Shown piece by piece: positions 44,658-53,834 of a stretch of 64,000 nt of DNA. The position numbers and the translations under genes are program-made. Location: NCBI GenBank assembly GCA_017502265.1, contig JAFVVI010000023.1, positions 1 to 64,000 of the forward strand, given 5' to 3'. Each line of letters starts with the position of its first letter. Positions within the stretch are counted from its first letter, which is position 1. The notes under the pieces were generated by a model. The model did no database searches. It had not been told where the DNA came from and saw nothing but the letters and a program-made list of their open reading frames with translations. This DNA is from Oscillospiraceae bacterium. GTDB taxonomy: Bacteria > Bacillota > Clostridia > Oscillospirales > Oscillospiraceae.

Positions 44658-45764
44658 TTACAGATTCAGTTTCAGATCGCCCTCTTTGATCCAATTCCAT
44701 TTCCGTAGAATCAGACAAAATGCCCAACTGAGGATTGCAGGCAGGACAAAGCAGATCAATACCAATCCAACCCAATCCATAGTGGTGATTGCAGCCTTTG
44801 TGCCGGCTGCAACATCGTTTACCCAGCCGGTGTAGACACCGATCTGGCCCACCAGACCGCAGGTGCCCATGCCGGAGGAGACCGGCGCGCCGTTCATCTG
44901 CAGCTTGAACAGGCAGGTTGCCAGAGGACCGGTAATGGCAGATACTAAAACAGGGGGGATCCAGCAACGGGGATTTTTTACCAGGTTAGGCATTTGCAGC
45001 ATGCTGGTGCCGATGCCTTGCGCAACTAAACCGCCCCAACGATTTTCTTGAAAGCTCATAACGGCAAAACCTACCATATGGGCACAACAACCGGCAACGG
45101 CTGCGCCGCCGGCAAGACCGGTTAAGCTCAATGCGGCGCAGATTGCGGCAGAGCTGATGGGAAGCGTCAGCGCAATGCCGATAATCACAGAAACCAGAAT
45201 GCCCATCAGGAAGGGTTGCTGCTCGGTTGCCCATTTTACAGCTGTACCAACGGCAGATGCGGCAGTTCCGATGGGGGCGGCGATGAGATAGGAAATGCCG
45301 ATACCAACGAGGATCGTAACGATGGGCGTTACCAGAATATCAATCTTTGTCTCCTTAGATACCAGTTTGCCGCACTCAGAGGCAATGATCGCCACAAAAT
45401 AAACGGCAAGAGGGCCGCCTGCGCCACCCATAGCATTGGCTGCGAAGCCAACGGGGATCAGCGAGAAAAGCACCAATTGGGGGCAACCCAACGCAAAGCC
45501 AATGGCTACCGCAATGCCGGGACCAACCATAGCGGAGGCCAGTCCGCCAACCGTATAATGAATGACATTTTCACCGCTCTTTAATGTAACGATGATCTTA
45601 TTCAAAAAGGCGATGTTGAATTGCTGACCGATGGTGTTGAGAATCGTACCGACAAGCAGGGTGCAGAACAGGCCTTGGGCCATAGCGCCCAATGCATCGA
45701 TACCGTACCGCTTGCCTGAAAAAATAATATTCTTCCGCTGCAAAAATGCTTTGAATTTGTTCAT
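44658..45764 (-). CDS. PTS IIC-like membrane transporter (orphan)
   Basis: 368 residues with about ten hydrophobic segments. The pattern GVAAMGG-type loops (AANAMGGAGGPLAVY), NMGMG-like GAPVSSGMGTCGLVGQ and GWVNDV fits the PF13303 EIIC-2 family. No IIA or IIB domain is fused or nearby, and these family members may not be true PTS carriers. It follows a thioesterase gene after 15 bases in the same operon. Substrate unknown. Confidence 0.82.
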   Translation of the reverse strand: MNKFKAFLQRKNIIFSGKRYGIDALGAMAQGLFCTLLVGTILNTIGQQFNIAFLNKIIVTLKSGENVIHYTVGGLASAMVGPGIAVAIGFALGCPQLVLFSLIPVGFAANAMGGAGGPLAVYFVAIIASECGKLVSKETKIDILVTPIVTILVGIGISYLIAAPIGTAASAVGTAVKWATEQQPFLMGILVSVIIGIALTLPISSAAICAALSLTGLAGGAAVAGCCAHMVGFAVMSFQENRWGGLVAQGIGTSMLQMPNLVKNPRCWIPPVLVSAITGPLATCLFKLQMNGAPVSSGMGTCGLVGQIGVYTGWVNDVAAGTKAAITTMDWVGLVLICFVLPAILSWAFCLILRKWNWIKEGDLKLNL

Positions 45765-45779
45765 ATTAATCCCTCTTTT

Positions 45780-46166
45780 TTATAACTTGGAATAGGTTCT
45801 GTCCAAGAATTTTTGGGTGGTGACGATCACGCGCTTATGTGTGCCTTCGCCAATTTTACCAGCTTCATCAAATGCAGTGACCCGGAAGGTGAGCGTGTTG
45901 CCATCAATCGCAGTAACCTCCGCCTCAGCCCGGACCTCAAGGCCCACCGGTGTAGCAGAGATATGGCTGATTTGCAGCTCGGTGCCAACTGAGGTCTTGT
46001 CCTCTGGCAGTGCAGCAGCGATGGCATCGCAGGCCGCGCCTTCCATCAGCGCGACCATACAGGGAGTTGCATACACCAACAAAGAGCCGGATCCAACTTC
46101 GTATGCAGTATCCTCCCGTTCTGCAACGGTGGATGCGCTACCAATCATTCCAACTGTAATTTCCAT
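45780..46166 (-). CDS. FlK-like thioesterase (hotdog fold)
   Basis: 128 residues. Thr34 (YATPCMV), Glu42 (MEGAA) and His68 (ISHISATPVG) are spaced exactly as the catalytic Thr42, Glu50 and His76 of fluoroacetyl-CoA thioesterase FlK. Members in gut Clostridia most likely hydrolyse other short acyl-CoAs. AGGTAATT site before the ATG; forms an operon with the PTS IIC-like gene. Confidence 0.87.
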   Translation of the reverse strand: MEITVGMIGSASTVAEREDTAYEVGSGSLLVYATPCMVALMEGAACDAIAAALPEDKTSVGTELQISHISATPVGLEVRAEAEVTAIDGNTLTFRVTAFDEAGKIGEGTHKRVIVTTQKFLDRTYSKL

Positions 46167-46192
46167 AGAATTACCTCCATTCCTTTTTCCAT

Positions 46193-46221
46193 AATATAGT
46201 CGAAAAGTGTTGGTATGTCAA
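46193..46221 (-). promoter_or_regulatory. Promoter of the thioesterase-transporter operon
   Basis: Minus strand TTGACA (46216-46221), 17-base spacer, TATATT (46193-46198). Back to back with the pncB promoter. Confidence 0.75.
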
Positions 46222-46231
46222 TAAAAAAGGA

Positions 46232-46260
46232 TTGCAATTTCTGCAATTCTAACCTATAAT
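46232..46260 (+). promoter_or_regulatory. Promoter of pncB
   Basis: TTGCAA (46232-46237), 17-base spacer, TATAAT (46255-46260). Confidence 0.7.
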
Positions 46261-46290
46261 GAAGCCACTATTATATGTGAGGTGCTGACT

Positions 46291-47745
46291 ATGGCAATGC
46301 CGGACAAGCTGAATTTGACGATGCTCTGTGATTTTTACGAGCTGACAATGGGTAACGGCTATTTTGAAAAGGGTTACAAGGATAGAATCTGCTACTTTGA
46401 TGTGTTTTTCCGCCAGTGTCCTGACAATGGCGGCTTTGCCATTGCGGCCGGTCTGGAGCAGATCATTGACTACATTCAAAATTTGCATTTTACGGCGGAA
46501 GATATTGCCTATTTGCGGGGCAGGAAGCTATTTAGCGAGGAGTTCTTGGCATATCTGGCAGATTTTCGCTTTACCGGCGATATTTGGGCAGTTCCTGAGG
46601 GTACGCCAATCTTCCCCAAGGAACCCATCATCACTGTGCGCGCCCCTGCCATCGAAGCTCAGCTGATGGAAACCTTCATTCTGCTTTCTATCAATCACCA
46701 GAGTCTGATCGCGACGAAGGCAAACCGGGTTGTGCGCGCCGCTAAGGGTCGTACTGTCCTGGAATTCGGTTCCCGCCGAGCCCAGGGCGCAGATGCGGCT
46801 ATTTTAGGCGCAAGAGCTGCTTATATCGGTGGCTGCAACGGTACGGCCTGCACCATCTCCGACCAACTGTTTGGCGTTTACGCAGGCGGTACAATGGCCC
46901 ATGCGTGGGTGCAGATGTTTGATACAGAGTATGAGGCATTTAAAGCCTATTGCCAGATGTATCCCAACAATGCAACACTGCTTGTTGACACCTATAACAC
47001 CCTGAAATCCGGCGTTCCCAATGCTATTAAGGCCTTTAATGAGGTGCTCAAGCCCATGGGCATTACCAAGTGCGGTATCCGCCTTGACTCCGGTGACATG
47101 GCCTATTTAAGTCGTGAAGCAAGGAAAATGTTGGACGAAGCCGGTTGGACGGAGTGCAAGATCTCTGTTTCCAACTCCTTAGATGAGTATATCATTGAAG
47201 ACCTGCTGCATCAGGGCGCGCAGATCGATATGTTCGGCGTTGGTGAGCGGTTGATTACCGCAAAATCCGAGCCGGTCTTTGGCGGTGTTTATAAGCTGAC
47301 AGCGGTGGAGGATAAAGACGGTGCAATCCTTCCCAAGATCAAGATTTCTGAAAATACCGGTAAGATCACCAACCCCCACTATAAAAAATTGTACCGCTTT
47401 TTCGGAAACCACACGGGCAAGGCAATAGCCGATTATCTGTGTGTCTATGACGAAACTGTGGACGACAGTAAGGATCTGGAAATCTTTGACCCGGATGCTA
47501 CCTGGAAGACTAAGACTGTGTATGATTTCACAGCTAAGGAACTGCAGGTTCCTATTTTTAAGAATGGCGAACTGGTATATCAGTGTCCTGACATTGATGA
47601 GATCCGTAACTACTGCCTTGAGCAGGTGGACAAGCTTTGGGACGAAGTAAAGCGTTTTGACAATCCTCACACCTATTATGTGGACTTGTCCCAGAAGCTT
47701 TGGGATATCAAATTTAACCTATTGAAACAAAAAAGCGGAAAATAA
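46291..47745 (+). CDS. pncB: Nicotinate phosphoribosyltransferase
   Basis: Makes nicotinate mononucleotide for NAD salvage. The ATG at 46291 follows GTGAGGTG by seven bases. 484 residues. LTMLCDFYELTMGNGYFE start, SINHQSLIATKANRVV with the phosphorylated-His region, EFGSRRAQG, and RLDSGDMAYLSREARKML are family motifs. Long (eukaryote-like) form of the enzyme common in Firmicutes. Confidence 0.95.
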   Translation: MAMPDKLNLTMLCDFYELTMGNGYFEKGYKDRICYFDVFFRQCPDNGGFAIAAGLEQIIDYIQNLHFTAEDIAYLRGRKLFSEEFLAYLADFRFTGDIWAVPEGTPIFPKEPIITVRAPAIEAQLMETFILLSINHQSLIATKANRVVRAAKGRTVLEFGSRRAQGADAAILGARAAYIGGCNGTACTISDQLFGVYAGGTMAHAWVQMFDTEYEAFKAYCQMYPNNATLLVDTYNTLKSGVPNAIKAFNEVLKPMGITKCGIRLDSGDMAYLSREARKMLDEAGWTECKISVSNSLDEYIIEDLLHQGAQIDMFGVGERLITAKSEPVFGGVYKLTAVEDKDGAILPKIKISENTGKITNPHYKKLYRFFGNHTGKAIADYLCVYDETVDDSKDLEIFDPDATWKTKTVYDFTAKELQVPIFKNGELVYQCPDIDEIRNYCLEQVDKLWDEVKRFDNPHTYYVDLSQKLWDIKFNLLKQKSGK

Positions 47746-47774
47746 ATCCTAATTCTAAAACAGGAGACAGAGAA

Positions 47775-48509
47775 ATGTCACATTTTCTGGATACTACAGA
47801 AACGATTCCTGCGGGTTTGGGCTTTTCGCTATTTGGTCCACTGCATTTGGTGTGGCTGGCTGTATGCTTGGTCGCTATTTTGGTATGCAGTTTTGCTTAC
47901 AAATGCCTGAATCCAGCGGGAAGGGGTTGCTATAGAAAAATTATCGCCGGTTTGCTGGTGTGCGATGAACTGTTCAAGATGGCAATTTTGTTTTTTGGCG
48001 GTAATTATTCAACAGGCTATTTGCCTTTACATCTTTGCAGTATTAACATTTTTGTGATTGCTGTACACGCATACAAACCCTCAAAAATACTGGATAATTT
48101 TCTTTATACGGTGTGCATTCCCGGCGCTCTTGCAGCGATGCTGTTTCCCACATGGACCAAATTGCCTATTACCACGGGAATGCACTGGCATAGCTTTACC
48201 GTACATATTCTGCTGATGTTGTATCCAGTTGTTTTAACAGTGAATAAGGATATTCAACCGGAGCTAAAATATCTTCCCAAGTCCCTGGGATTACTTTGCT
48301 TGATCGCGGTTCCCATTTATGGTATCAATCTGCTGCTGGATACAAACTTTATGTTTTTGATGTCAGCAGATTCGGGGAATCCTTTGTATCTGTTTGAACA
48401 GATGTGGGGCAATCACCTTTTGGGATTCCCGGTTATTATTGCCGGTGTGCTGCTTGTGATGTACGGACCGTTGGAATTGATTCGAAAATTACATAAAAAA
48501 GCGTTATAG
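47775..48509 (+). CDS. YwaF/TIGR02206 family membrane protein
   Basis: 244 residues with about seven membrane spans. GPLHLVWLAVC near the start, LPLHLCSINIFV, FTVHILLMLYP and EQMWGNHLLG are characteristic of TIGR02206. Conserved polar residues lie inside spans, but no function is known to me. Thirty bases after pncB, probably co-transcribed. Confidence 0.82.
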   Translation: MSHFLDTTETIPAGLGFSLFGPLHLVWLAVCLVAILVCSFAYKCLNPAGRGCYRKIIAGLLVCDELFKMAILFFGGNYSTGYLPLHLCSINIFVIAVHAYKPSKILDNFLYTVCIPGALAAMLFPTWTKLPITTGMHWHSFTVHILLMLYPVVLTVNKDIQPELKYLPKSLGLLCLIAVPIYGINLLLDTNFMFLMSADSGNPLYLFEQMWGNHLLGFPVIIAGVLLVMYGPLELIRKLHKKAL

Positions 48510-48531
48510 GAGTCATCCTATAACGCTTTTT
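48496..48531. terminator. Bidirectional terminator
   Basis: AAAAAGCGTTATAGGA/TCCTATAACGCTTTTT, 16-bp perfect stem, between convergent genes. Confidence 0.93.
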
Positions 48532-48543
48532 GCTTTGATTGTG

Positions 48544-49464
48544 TTAGAGTTCTTCGCTTACTGCCAACAAGAGGATACCAATAATCACAACGGTAATAAA
48601 GGCGTAGGTTTTCCAGGAAAGTTTTTCTTTCAGGAAAATGCGGGAGAGCAGCAAAGAAACAATGCAAACAGAGGAAATAATCGGTGCCGCAATTGCGCCG
48701 TTTCCGCTCAAGGCATACACGTAAGTAAACTGTCCGGCGGTTTCAAACACAGCAGCGAGGATCTTATCCTTGTGCTGAGGAATGGGGCCAAACTTAACCT
48801 TCTTTGCTTTCATAAAGATGAACAGACCCAAAGCAAACAGAGCAAAGGTCAGCTCGTAGCTGGTATTGGCAACATCTTCGATGGTATCTTCCGTTACACC
48901 GATCAGGGGGGTGCTGGCAAAGTCGTCCAGATAGAAAATATCGACGAAGGAGCCGAAAGCATCCAGAGCTGCATAAACAAAGGGCATGCAGAAAGCCACG
49001 ATTGCAAGTTTTTTGCCCAGGTGCTTCTTTCTTAGCGTTTCACCCTTGTTTTCCAGGAAACCAACGCCCAGAACACCAATCACAATAATAATAATGGAAA
49101 TAACAGACAGGGGAGTCAGAGACTCTTTTAAGAAAATAACGCACAGCAAGCTGCAAATGGCGCCGGAGGTGTTCTCAATGGGGTCGGAAATAGATTCTTC
49201 CAAAAAGCGCATTCCAAAATAGGAAAATGCCATAGAAATGATGTACAACAAAGATACCGGCAGATAGCGGATCAGGTTGATAGGATCGTAATTGATATCC
49301 TTTGTCAGTAGGGTAAAGATGGCATGTGCGCCCATGACAGCGCCTACGCAGACACAGATCTTCAGGTGAGAATATTTTTCATTAGGCAGCGCGCCCTTTT
49401 TGTAAAAGAGTTCTGCTGCGCCCCATAAAAGGGCGGTTGCGATGGAAAAGAATAACCAAGACAT
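48544..49464 (-). CDS. EamA/DMT family transporter
   Basis: 306 residues, about ten membrane spans in two repeats of five, with GAAELFYKKGAL near the start and ISSVCIVSLLLSRIFLKEKLS near the end (EamA signature of the last repeat). Likely a metabolite exporter; substrate unknown. Lies 55 bases after the YnbB-like gene. Confidence 0.87.
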   Translation of the reverse strand: MSWLFFSIATALLWGAAELFYKKGALPNEKYSHLKICVCVGAVMGAHAIFTLLTKDINYDPINLIRYLPVSLLYIISMAFSYFGMRFLEESISDPIENTSGAICSLLCVIFLKESLTPLSVISIIIIVIGVLGVGFLENKGETLRKKHLGKKLAIVAFCMPFVYAALDAFGSFVDIFYLDDFASTPLIGVTEDTIEDVANTSYELTFALFALGLFIFMKAKKVKFGPIPQHKDKILAAVFETAGQFTYVYALSGNGAIAAPIISSVCIVSLLLSRIFLKEKLSWKTYAFITVVIIGILLLAVSEEL

Positions 49465-49519
49465 AATATACGCTTCTTTCTATTATGTTATTTTTTAGGG
49501 ATCCGTGTCCCTGATATTC

Positions 49520-50806
49520 TTAAGCAAGAGTTACAAGCCCAGCATCTACCATTTTCTGCAGACTCATCAGAATACCCAGCTTTGCGTGACACCAGGTCAG
49601 ACCGCCCTGGAAATACACGGCATAGGGAGGACGGACAGGTCCGTCTGCGGATAATTCAATAGAGGAGCCCTGCACAAATGCGCCTGCGGCCATAATAACC
49701 TTGTCCTTATAGCCGGGCATATCCCAAGGCAGGGGTGTGGCAAAGGAATCCACCGGCGCTGCGGCCTGGATGCCCTTACAGAAGGCGATCATACCTTCTT
49801 CACTGCCCAGCTCGACGGCCTGAATAATATCGTGACGGCTCTCTGTGGCGTTGGGGACGCATTTAAAACCTAAAGGCTCATAGAGGTTGGCTGCAAAGAT
49901 AGCGCCCTTTTCCGCGCCTGCCACCACAGTAGGTGCCAGGAAGAAGCCTTGATACAGCGCAGGCATCAGACCAAGATTGGCACCAACCTCCTGTCCCAGG
50001 CCGGGAGCAGACAGTCGATATGCGCACCGCTCCACACATTCTGCAGTGCCGCAAATGTAGCCACCGATAGGAGCAAGACCGCCGCCGGGATTTTTAATGA
50101 GACTACCAACCACCATATCCGCGCCTACATCAGAGGGCTCAATGGTTTCAACAAATTCTCCATAGCAGTTATCTACCATACAGATAACATCCGGCTTTAC
50201 AGCTTTCACAAATGCGATCAGTTCACCAATCTGCTTGACAGAGAAGCTGGGCCGGGTGGCATAGCCTTTGGACCGTTGGATGGTAATAAGCTTTGTCTTT
50301 TGGTTGATTGCCTTGCGGATATTCTCATAGTCAAAGCTGCCGTCTGGCAACAGATCCACCTGCCGGTAGGAAACGCCGTACTCCTTTAAAGAACATGGAC
50401 TTTGGCGAATGCCAATCACCTCCTGTAGGGTGTCATAAGGCAGACCAACAGGGGAGAGTAGTTCGTCACCGGGCAGAAGGTTGGCTGACAGTGCAACGGT
50501 TAGCGCGTGAGTGCCGCAAGTGATCTGCGGCCGGACCAGGGCGGCCTCCGTGTGGAACACATCGGCATAGACTTTTTCTAAATTGTCACGGCCCACATCA
50601 TCATATCCGTAGCCTGTGGTAGCAGCAAAGCAGGCAGCAGACACGCGGTTTTTCTGCATAGCAGCAATCACCTTTGCCTGGTTGTGCTCAGCGATCATAT
50701 CAATTCTCTGAAACCGCTCTTTTAACCGCTCCAATGCTTGCTCGCCGTAATGGTAAACGGCAGGGCTAATGCCCATTGTGTTATATAATTCCAGTAATTC
50801 TTCCAT
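49520..50806 (-). CDS. YnbB-like PLP-dependent enzyme (methionine gamma-lyase / aluminium resistance family)
   Basis: 428 residues. Fold-type I PLP enzyme: ATTGYGYDDVGRD and ITCGTHALTVAL near the N-terminus; the PLP Lys is in GSLIKNPGGGLAPIGGY (about 247). The family is annotated 'aluminium resistance protein' or 'methionine gamma-lyase family' in Firmicutes; the true reaction is not settled. Five bases downstream of the AbrB-like regulator gene. Confidence 0.9.
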   Translation of the reverse strand: MEELLELYNTMGISPAVYHYGEQALERLKERFQRIDMIAEHNQAKVIAAMQKNRVSAACFAATTGYGYDDVGRDNLEKVYADVFHTEAALVRPQITCGTHALTVALSANLLPGDELLSPVGLPYDTLQEVIGIRQSPCSLKEYGVSYRQVDLLPDGSFDYENIRKAINQKTKLITIQRSKGYATRPSFSVKQIGELIAFVKAVKPDVICMVDNCYGEFVETIEPSDVGADMVVGSLIKNPGGGLAPIGGYICGTAECVERCAYRLSAPGLGQEVGANLGLMPALYQGFFLAPTVVAGAEKGAIFAANLYEPLGFKCVPNATESRHDIIQAVELGSEEGMIAFCKGIQAAAPVDSFATPLPWDMPGYKDKVIMAAGAFVQGSSIELSADGPVRPPYAVYFQGGLTWCHAKLGILMSLQKMVDAGLVTLA

Positions 50807-50811
50807 ATTTC

Positions 50812-51042
50812 TTACCTGTCACCTTCAAAAATTTCATCTGCAAGATCCCGTAACAACTCCGGGCGGGATACGATCAATCCCTTGTTTTCTTCACCCAAAA
50901 TCAGCAATGTGTCTCCGGGCTGGATATTGAACAGTTCCCGCGCTTCTTTGGGGATAACAATCTGTCCGCGGTCACCGACCTTGGCAGTACCGAAAACCCG
51001 CTTGGAATTGCCTTTTCCCAGGATGTGTTTTCCTCCGGCCAT
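50812..51042 (-). CDS. AbrB/SpoVT-type DNA-binding protein
   Basis: 76 residues. Swapped-hairpin domain: AKVGDRGQIVIPKEARELFNIQPGDTLLILG (about 19-49). Short C-terminal tail. It lies just before the PLP enzyme, which it may regulate along with itself; its promoter contains a striking inverted repeat. Confidence 0.9.
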   Translation of the reverse strand: MAGGKHILGKGNSKRVFGTAKVGDRGQIVIPKEARELFNIQPGDTLLILGEENKGLIVSRPELLRDLADEIFEGDR

Positions 51043-51081
51043 CTGACCACCTCTTTCCTACTTTTCATACTTTTCACACAA

Positions 51082-51110
51082 ATTATAATGAAATCCGCCC
51101 CGGTTGTCAA
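51082..51110 (-). promoter_or_regulatory. Consensus promoter of the AbrB-like gene
   Basis: Minus strand TTGACA (51105-51110), 17-base spacer, TATAAT (51082-51087), both perfect. The -35 lies in the loop of an inverted repeat. Confidence 0.85.
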
Positions 51111-51121
51111 TACCGGGGCGG
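51095..51121. repeat. Inverted repeat around the -35 element (candidate operator or terminator)
   Basis: CCGCCCCGGT (51095-51104) and ACCGGGGCGG (51112-51121), a perfect 10-bp inverted repeat with a 7-base gap that holds TTGACA of the AbrB-like gene's promoter. It could be an operator, or the stem of a terminator for the upstream metallopeptidase gene; the T-tract is poor. Confidence 0.6.
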
Positions 51122-51129
51122 GGGAAAAA

Positions 51130-51849
51130 TCAGTCATTTCTTCTGCGACCGCCAAAGAGCAGGACCAGCCGCAGCAATTGGGCGGCAGAGACTGCAACAG
51201 CGGCAACATAGGTCATTGCCGCAGCGGTAAGGGTCTTTCGTGCGCCTTTTAGTTCTTGGTCTGAAAGAATTTCTGTATCCTCAATGGCCCGCATGGCCCG
51301 GCGACTGGCATTAAACTCAACGGGAAGTGTCACCAGTTGGAATACCAGACTCAATGCAAACATGGCAATACCTAAATACACCAGTGTGTAGGAATAATTT
51401 CCCAGAGACCCGAACAGAATGCCCAAAAGGATCAAAGGCATCGCCAGTCTGGAGCCAATGTTGGTCACCGGAATGATAGCTGCCCGCAGCTTGATGGGCG
51501 CGTATTCTTCTGCGTACTGCACAGCGTGACCGGCCTCGTGGCAGGCAACACCGATGGCAGCGGTGGATGCACTGTCATAGACAGGGGCGGACAGGCGGAT
51601 CACATTGGCCTTGGGGTCGTAGTGGTCTGTGAGATTGCCGGCCACGCGTTCAATCGATACATTCGTAACGCCATTGGCTCGCAGAACCCGCTTAGCAGCA
51701 TCGTGACCGGTGATTCCCCGAGCAGAAATCTGCTTGGAATAACGCTTGAATGTACTGTTGACCTTTGCGCTGGCCACCATAGCAAGGATAAGGCAGGGGA
51801 GCACAATATAAATATAAGTCCAATCAAAGCCGTAAAAGTAATAAGGCAT
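51130..51849 (-). CDS. YugP-type zinc metallopeptidase
   Basis: 239 residues, PF04298. Zinc motif H104-E-A-G-H108 in CHEAGHAVQYAEEY. Membrane spans at about 11-27, 135-165 and 205-228. Function of the family is unknown; it is broadly conserved in Firmicutes. AGGAGGT before the ATG. Confidence 0.92.
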   Translation of the reverse strand: MPYYFYGFDWTYIYIVLPCLILAMVASAKVNSTFKRYSKQISARGITGHDAAKRVLRANGVTNVSIERVAGNLTDHYDPKANVIRLSAPVYDSASTAAIGVACHEAGHAVQYAEEYAPIKLRAAIIPVTNIGSRLAMPLILLGILFGSLGNYSYTLVYLGIAMFALSLVFQLVTLPVEFNASRRAMRAIEDTEILSDQELKGARKTLTAAAMTYVAAVAVSAAQLLRLVLLFGGRRRND

Positions 51850-51881
51850 AAGATACCTCCTGGTGAGAAATACTTTTCTTT

Positions 51882-51909
51882 AGTATACCCGCTTTTGGGG
51901 AAAATGCAA
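51882..51909 (-). promoter_or_regulatory. Promoter of the metallopeptidase gene
   Basis: Minus strand TTGCAT (51904-51909), 16-base spacer, TATACT (51882-51887). Divergent from the PAP2 promoter. Confidence 0.65.
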
Positions 51910-51918
51910 TAGTCGCCA

Positions 51919-51947
51919 TTGCCTTTTTATCGGCGGAAGTGTATAAT
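51919..51947 (+). promoter_or_regulatory. Promoter of the PAP2-nrdG-dut operon
   Basis: TTGCCT (51919-51924), 17-base spacer, TATAAT (51942-51947). Confidence 0.7.
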
Positions 51948-51977
51948 ATTCCCGATGGATTAAAAAGGAGGGCGCGT

Positions 51978-52889
51978 ATGCAGTTTTTATACTTTCTGGA
52001 AAAAATCCGGGTGCCTGTGTTAAATGAATTTATGCTGGCAGTTACTACATTGGGCGAGGAAACGGCATTTCTTGTGATTGCGCTGATCCTGTTCTGGTGT
52101 GTGGATAAATATATTGGATACTACACCCTGTCTGTAGGCTTTGTGGGGACACTGGCAAATCAGTTTTTGAAGCTTTGTTTTCGCATTCCCCGCCCATGGG
52201 TATTGGATGAGAATTTTACTATCTTAGAGCAGGCCCGGGAGGCGGCCTCCGGCTATAGTTTCCCCAGTGGGCACACGCAGAGTGCGGTGGGGACATTCGG
52301 CAGCATCGCATGTGTTTCAAAGAAGAAAATCATCCGCATCATAGCGATTGTTATTGCAGTTCTTGTGCCAATTTCCAGAATGTATATCGGTGTCCATACG
52401 CCTCTGGATGTTGTGGTTTCCATCGCCATCGCGCTGCTTTTAATCTTTGTGTTCCGACCGCTGATTTTGGGCAAGGAGCATACACGAATGCCTACGCTCC
52501 TTGGGATTATGCTGCTGCTTGCGGTGGGCTATCTGTGCTTTGTAGAGTTCTATCCTTTTCCGCAGGATATTGATCCCCATAACTATGAATCCGGGCTTCA
52601 GAACGCCTATACACTGCTTGGCGCTTTACTTGGTATGCTGGCGGTGTACTGGATTGACGAAAAATGGTTAAAATTCAAAACAAACGCAGTTTGGTGGGCG
52701 CAAATTCTAAAGGTCGTTGTGGGCCTTATATTGGTCTTGGTGGTAAAAAGCGGAACAAAGCCGCTGCTAAATATGCTGCTTGGCGAATATTTTGGCAGAG
52801 CGGTGCGCTATTTCCTTGTGGTTGTGTTTGCAGGAATTCTGTGGCCAATGACCTTTAAGTGGTTTTCCAAGCTTGGAAAGAAGGAGTAA
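51978..52889 (+). CDS. PAP2-family phosphatase
   Basis: 303 residues from 51978 (MQFLYFLEKIRV), after AAAAGGAGGG. All three PAP2 signatures: KLCFRIPRP (KX6RP), FPSGHTQS and SRMYIGVHTPLD. About eight membrane spans. Probably a lipid phosphatase (undecaprenyl-PP or phosphatidate type); substrate not decidable. Confidence 0.92.
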   Translation: MQFLYFLEKIRVPVLNEFMLAVTTLGEETAFLVIALILFWCVDKYIGYYTLSVGFVGTLANQFLKLCFRIPRPWVLDENFTILEQAREAASGYSFPSGHTQSAVGTFGSIACVSKKKIIRIIAIVIAVLVPISRMYIGVHTPLDVVVSIAIALLLIFVFRPLILGKEHTRMPTLLGIMLLLAVGYLCFVEFYPFPQDIDPHNYESGLQNAYTLLGALLGMLAVYWIDEKWLKFKTNAVWWAQILKVVVGLILVLVVKSGTKPLLNMLLGEYFGRAVRYFLVVVFAGILWPMTFKWFSKLGKKE

Positions 52890-52895
52890 ACATTT

Positions 52896-53834
52896 ATGCC
52901 AATTTTGATCTTTTTTCTGCTGGCTGTTGTGGCGTTGATGCTTTGCAGCGGACTTCTGGTCTTTCTGCTGGGCTGTGTGCGCAGAAAAGAGATCAATTGG
53001 CTGGTAGAAGAAGAAATCCTAAATACGCCCTACGAAAAATACTACCAAAATATTCTTGCCGGTCACCGTTTTTTGAAGGAACACAATGCCCGGCCGGTGA
53101 AGATTAAAAGTGATGATGGGCTGATGTTATACGGTGAGTTTGTCCCATCTGATGCTCCCATTGGCACGATTTTGCTTGCCCATGGGTACCGCAGCAATAA
53201 GTGCCTGGAATTCGGAGAGGTTTTTGATTTTTATCATAACAAGGGTCTGAATATTTTAGTAGTAGATCAGCGCGCCCACGGGAAAAGCGAAGGTAAATTT
53301 ATTACCTTCGGCGTGAAGGAAAGCCGGGATATGCAGGGATGGATTCGCTATCACAACGAAAATATCGGTTACTTACCGATGATTCTTAGCGGTCTGTCCA
53401 TGGGCGCCAGTACTATGCTGTACCTTGCGGATGCGGACCTGCCGGATAATGTGCGGGGTATCATCGCCGATTGCGGTTTTACATCGCCAAAGGAGATCAT
53501 CGCCACTGTATACCGCAACACTATTCATCTTCCTGCAGGTCCCAGCCTGTGGGTGGCTGATCTGTTCGCCCGACTGCTGGCAGGTTTTAGTTTGACAGAA
53601 AAGGATACGACAAAATCCTTACGCCACAGCAAGCTTCCTGTTATGATGGTCCACGGGGTCAATGACGGCTTTGTACCCTGTGAAATGACGCGGCGCGGGT
53701 ACGATGCCTGTGCCGGTAAAAAGACATTGCTGCTTGTAGAGGGGGCTGACCACGGCGTTAGCTTTTTGGTTGATCGCCCCCGATATACAAAAACGGTAAC
53801 GGACTTTCTGAAGGAAAACTTGGAGGTAACGTAA
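52896..53834 (+). CDS. Membrane-anchored alpha/beta hydrolase
   Basis: 312 residues. N-terminal membrane span (about 2-25), then LLAHGYRSNK, the nucleophile elbow GLSMGAST, and a late HGVNDGFVP (Asp) and GADHGVS (His). Resembles the YqkD/BD-FAE-like serine hydrolases of Firmicutes. Substrate unknown. Shares one base with nrdG (TAATG). Confidence 0.88.
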   Translation: MPILIFFLLAVVALMLCSGLLVFLLGCVRRKEINWLVEEEILNTPYEKYYQNILAGHRFLKEHNARPVKIKSDDGLMLYGEFVPSDAPIGTILLAHGYRSNKCLEFGEVFDFYHNKGLNILVVDQRAHGKSEGKFITFGVKESRDMQGWIRYHNENIGYLPMILSGLSMGASTMLYLADADLPDNVRGIIADCGFTSPKEIIATVYRNTIHLPAGPSLWVADLFARLLAGFSLTEKDTTKSLRHSKLPVMMVHGVNDGFVPCEMTRRGYDACAGKKTLLLVEGADHGVSFLVDRPRYTKTVTDFLKENLEVT

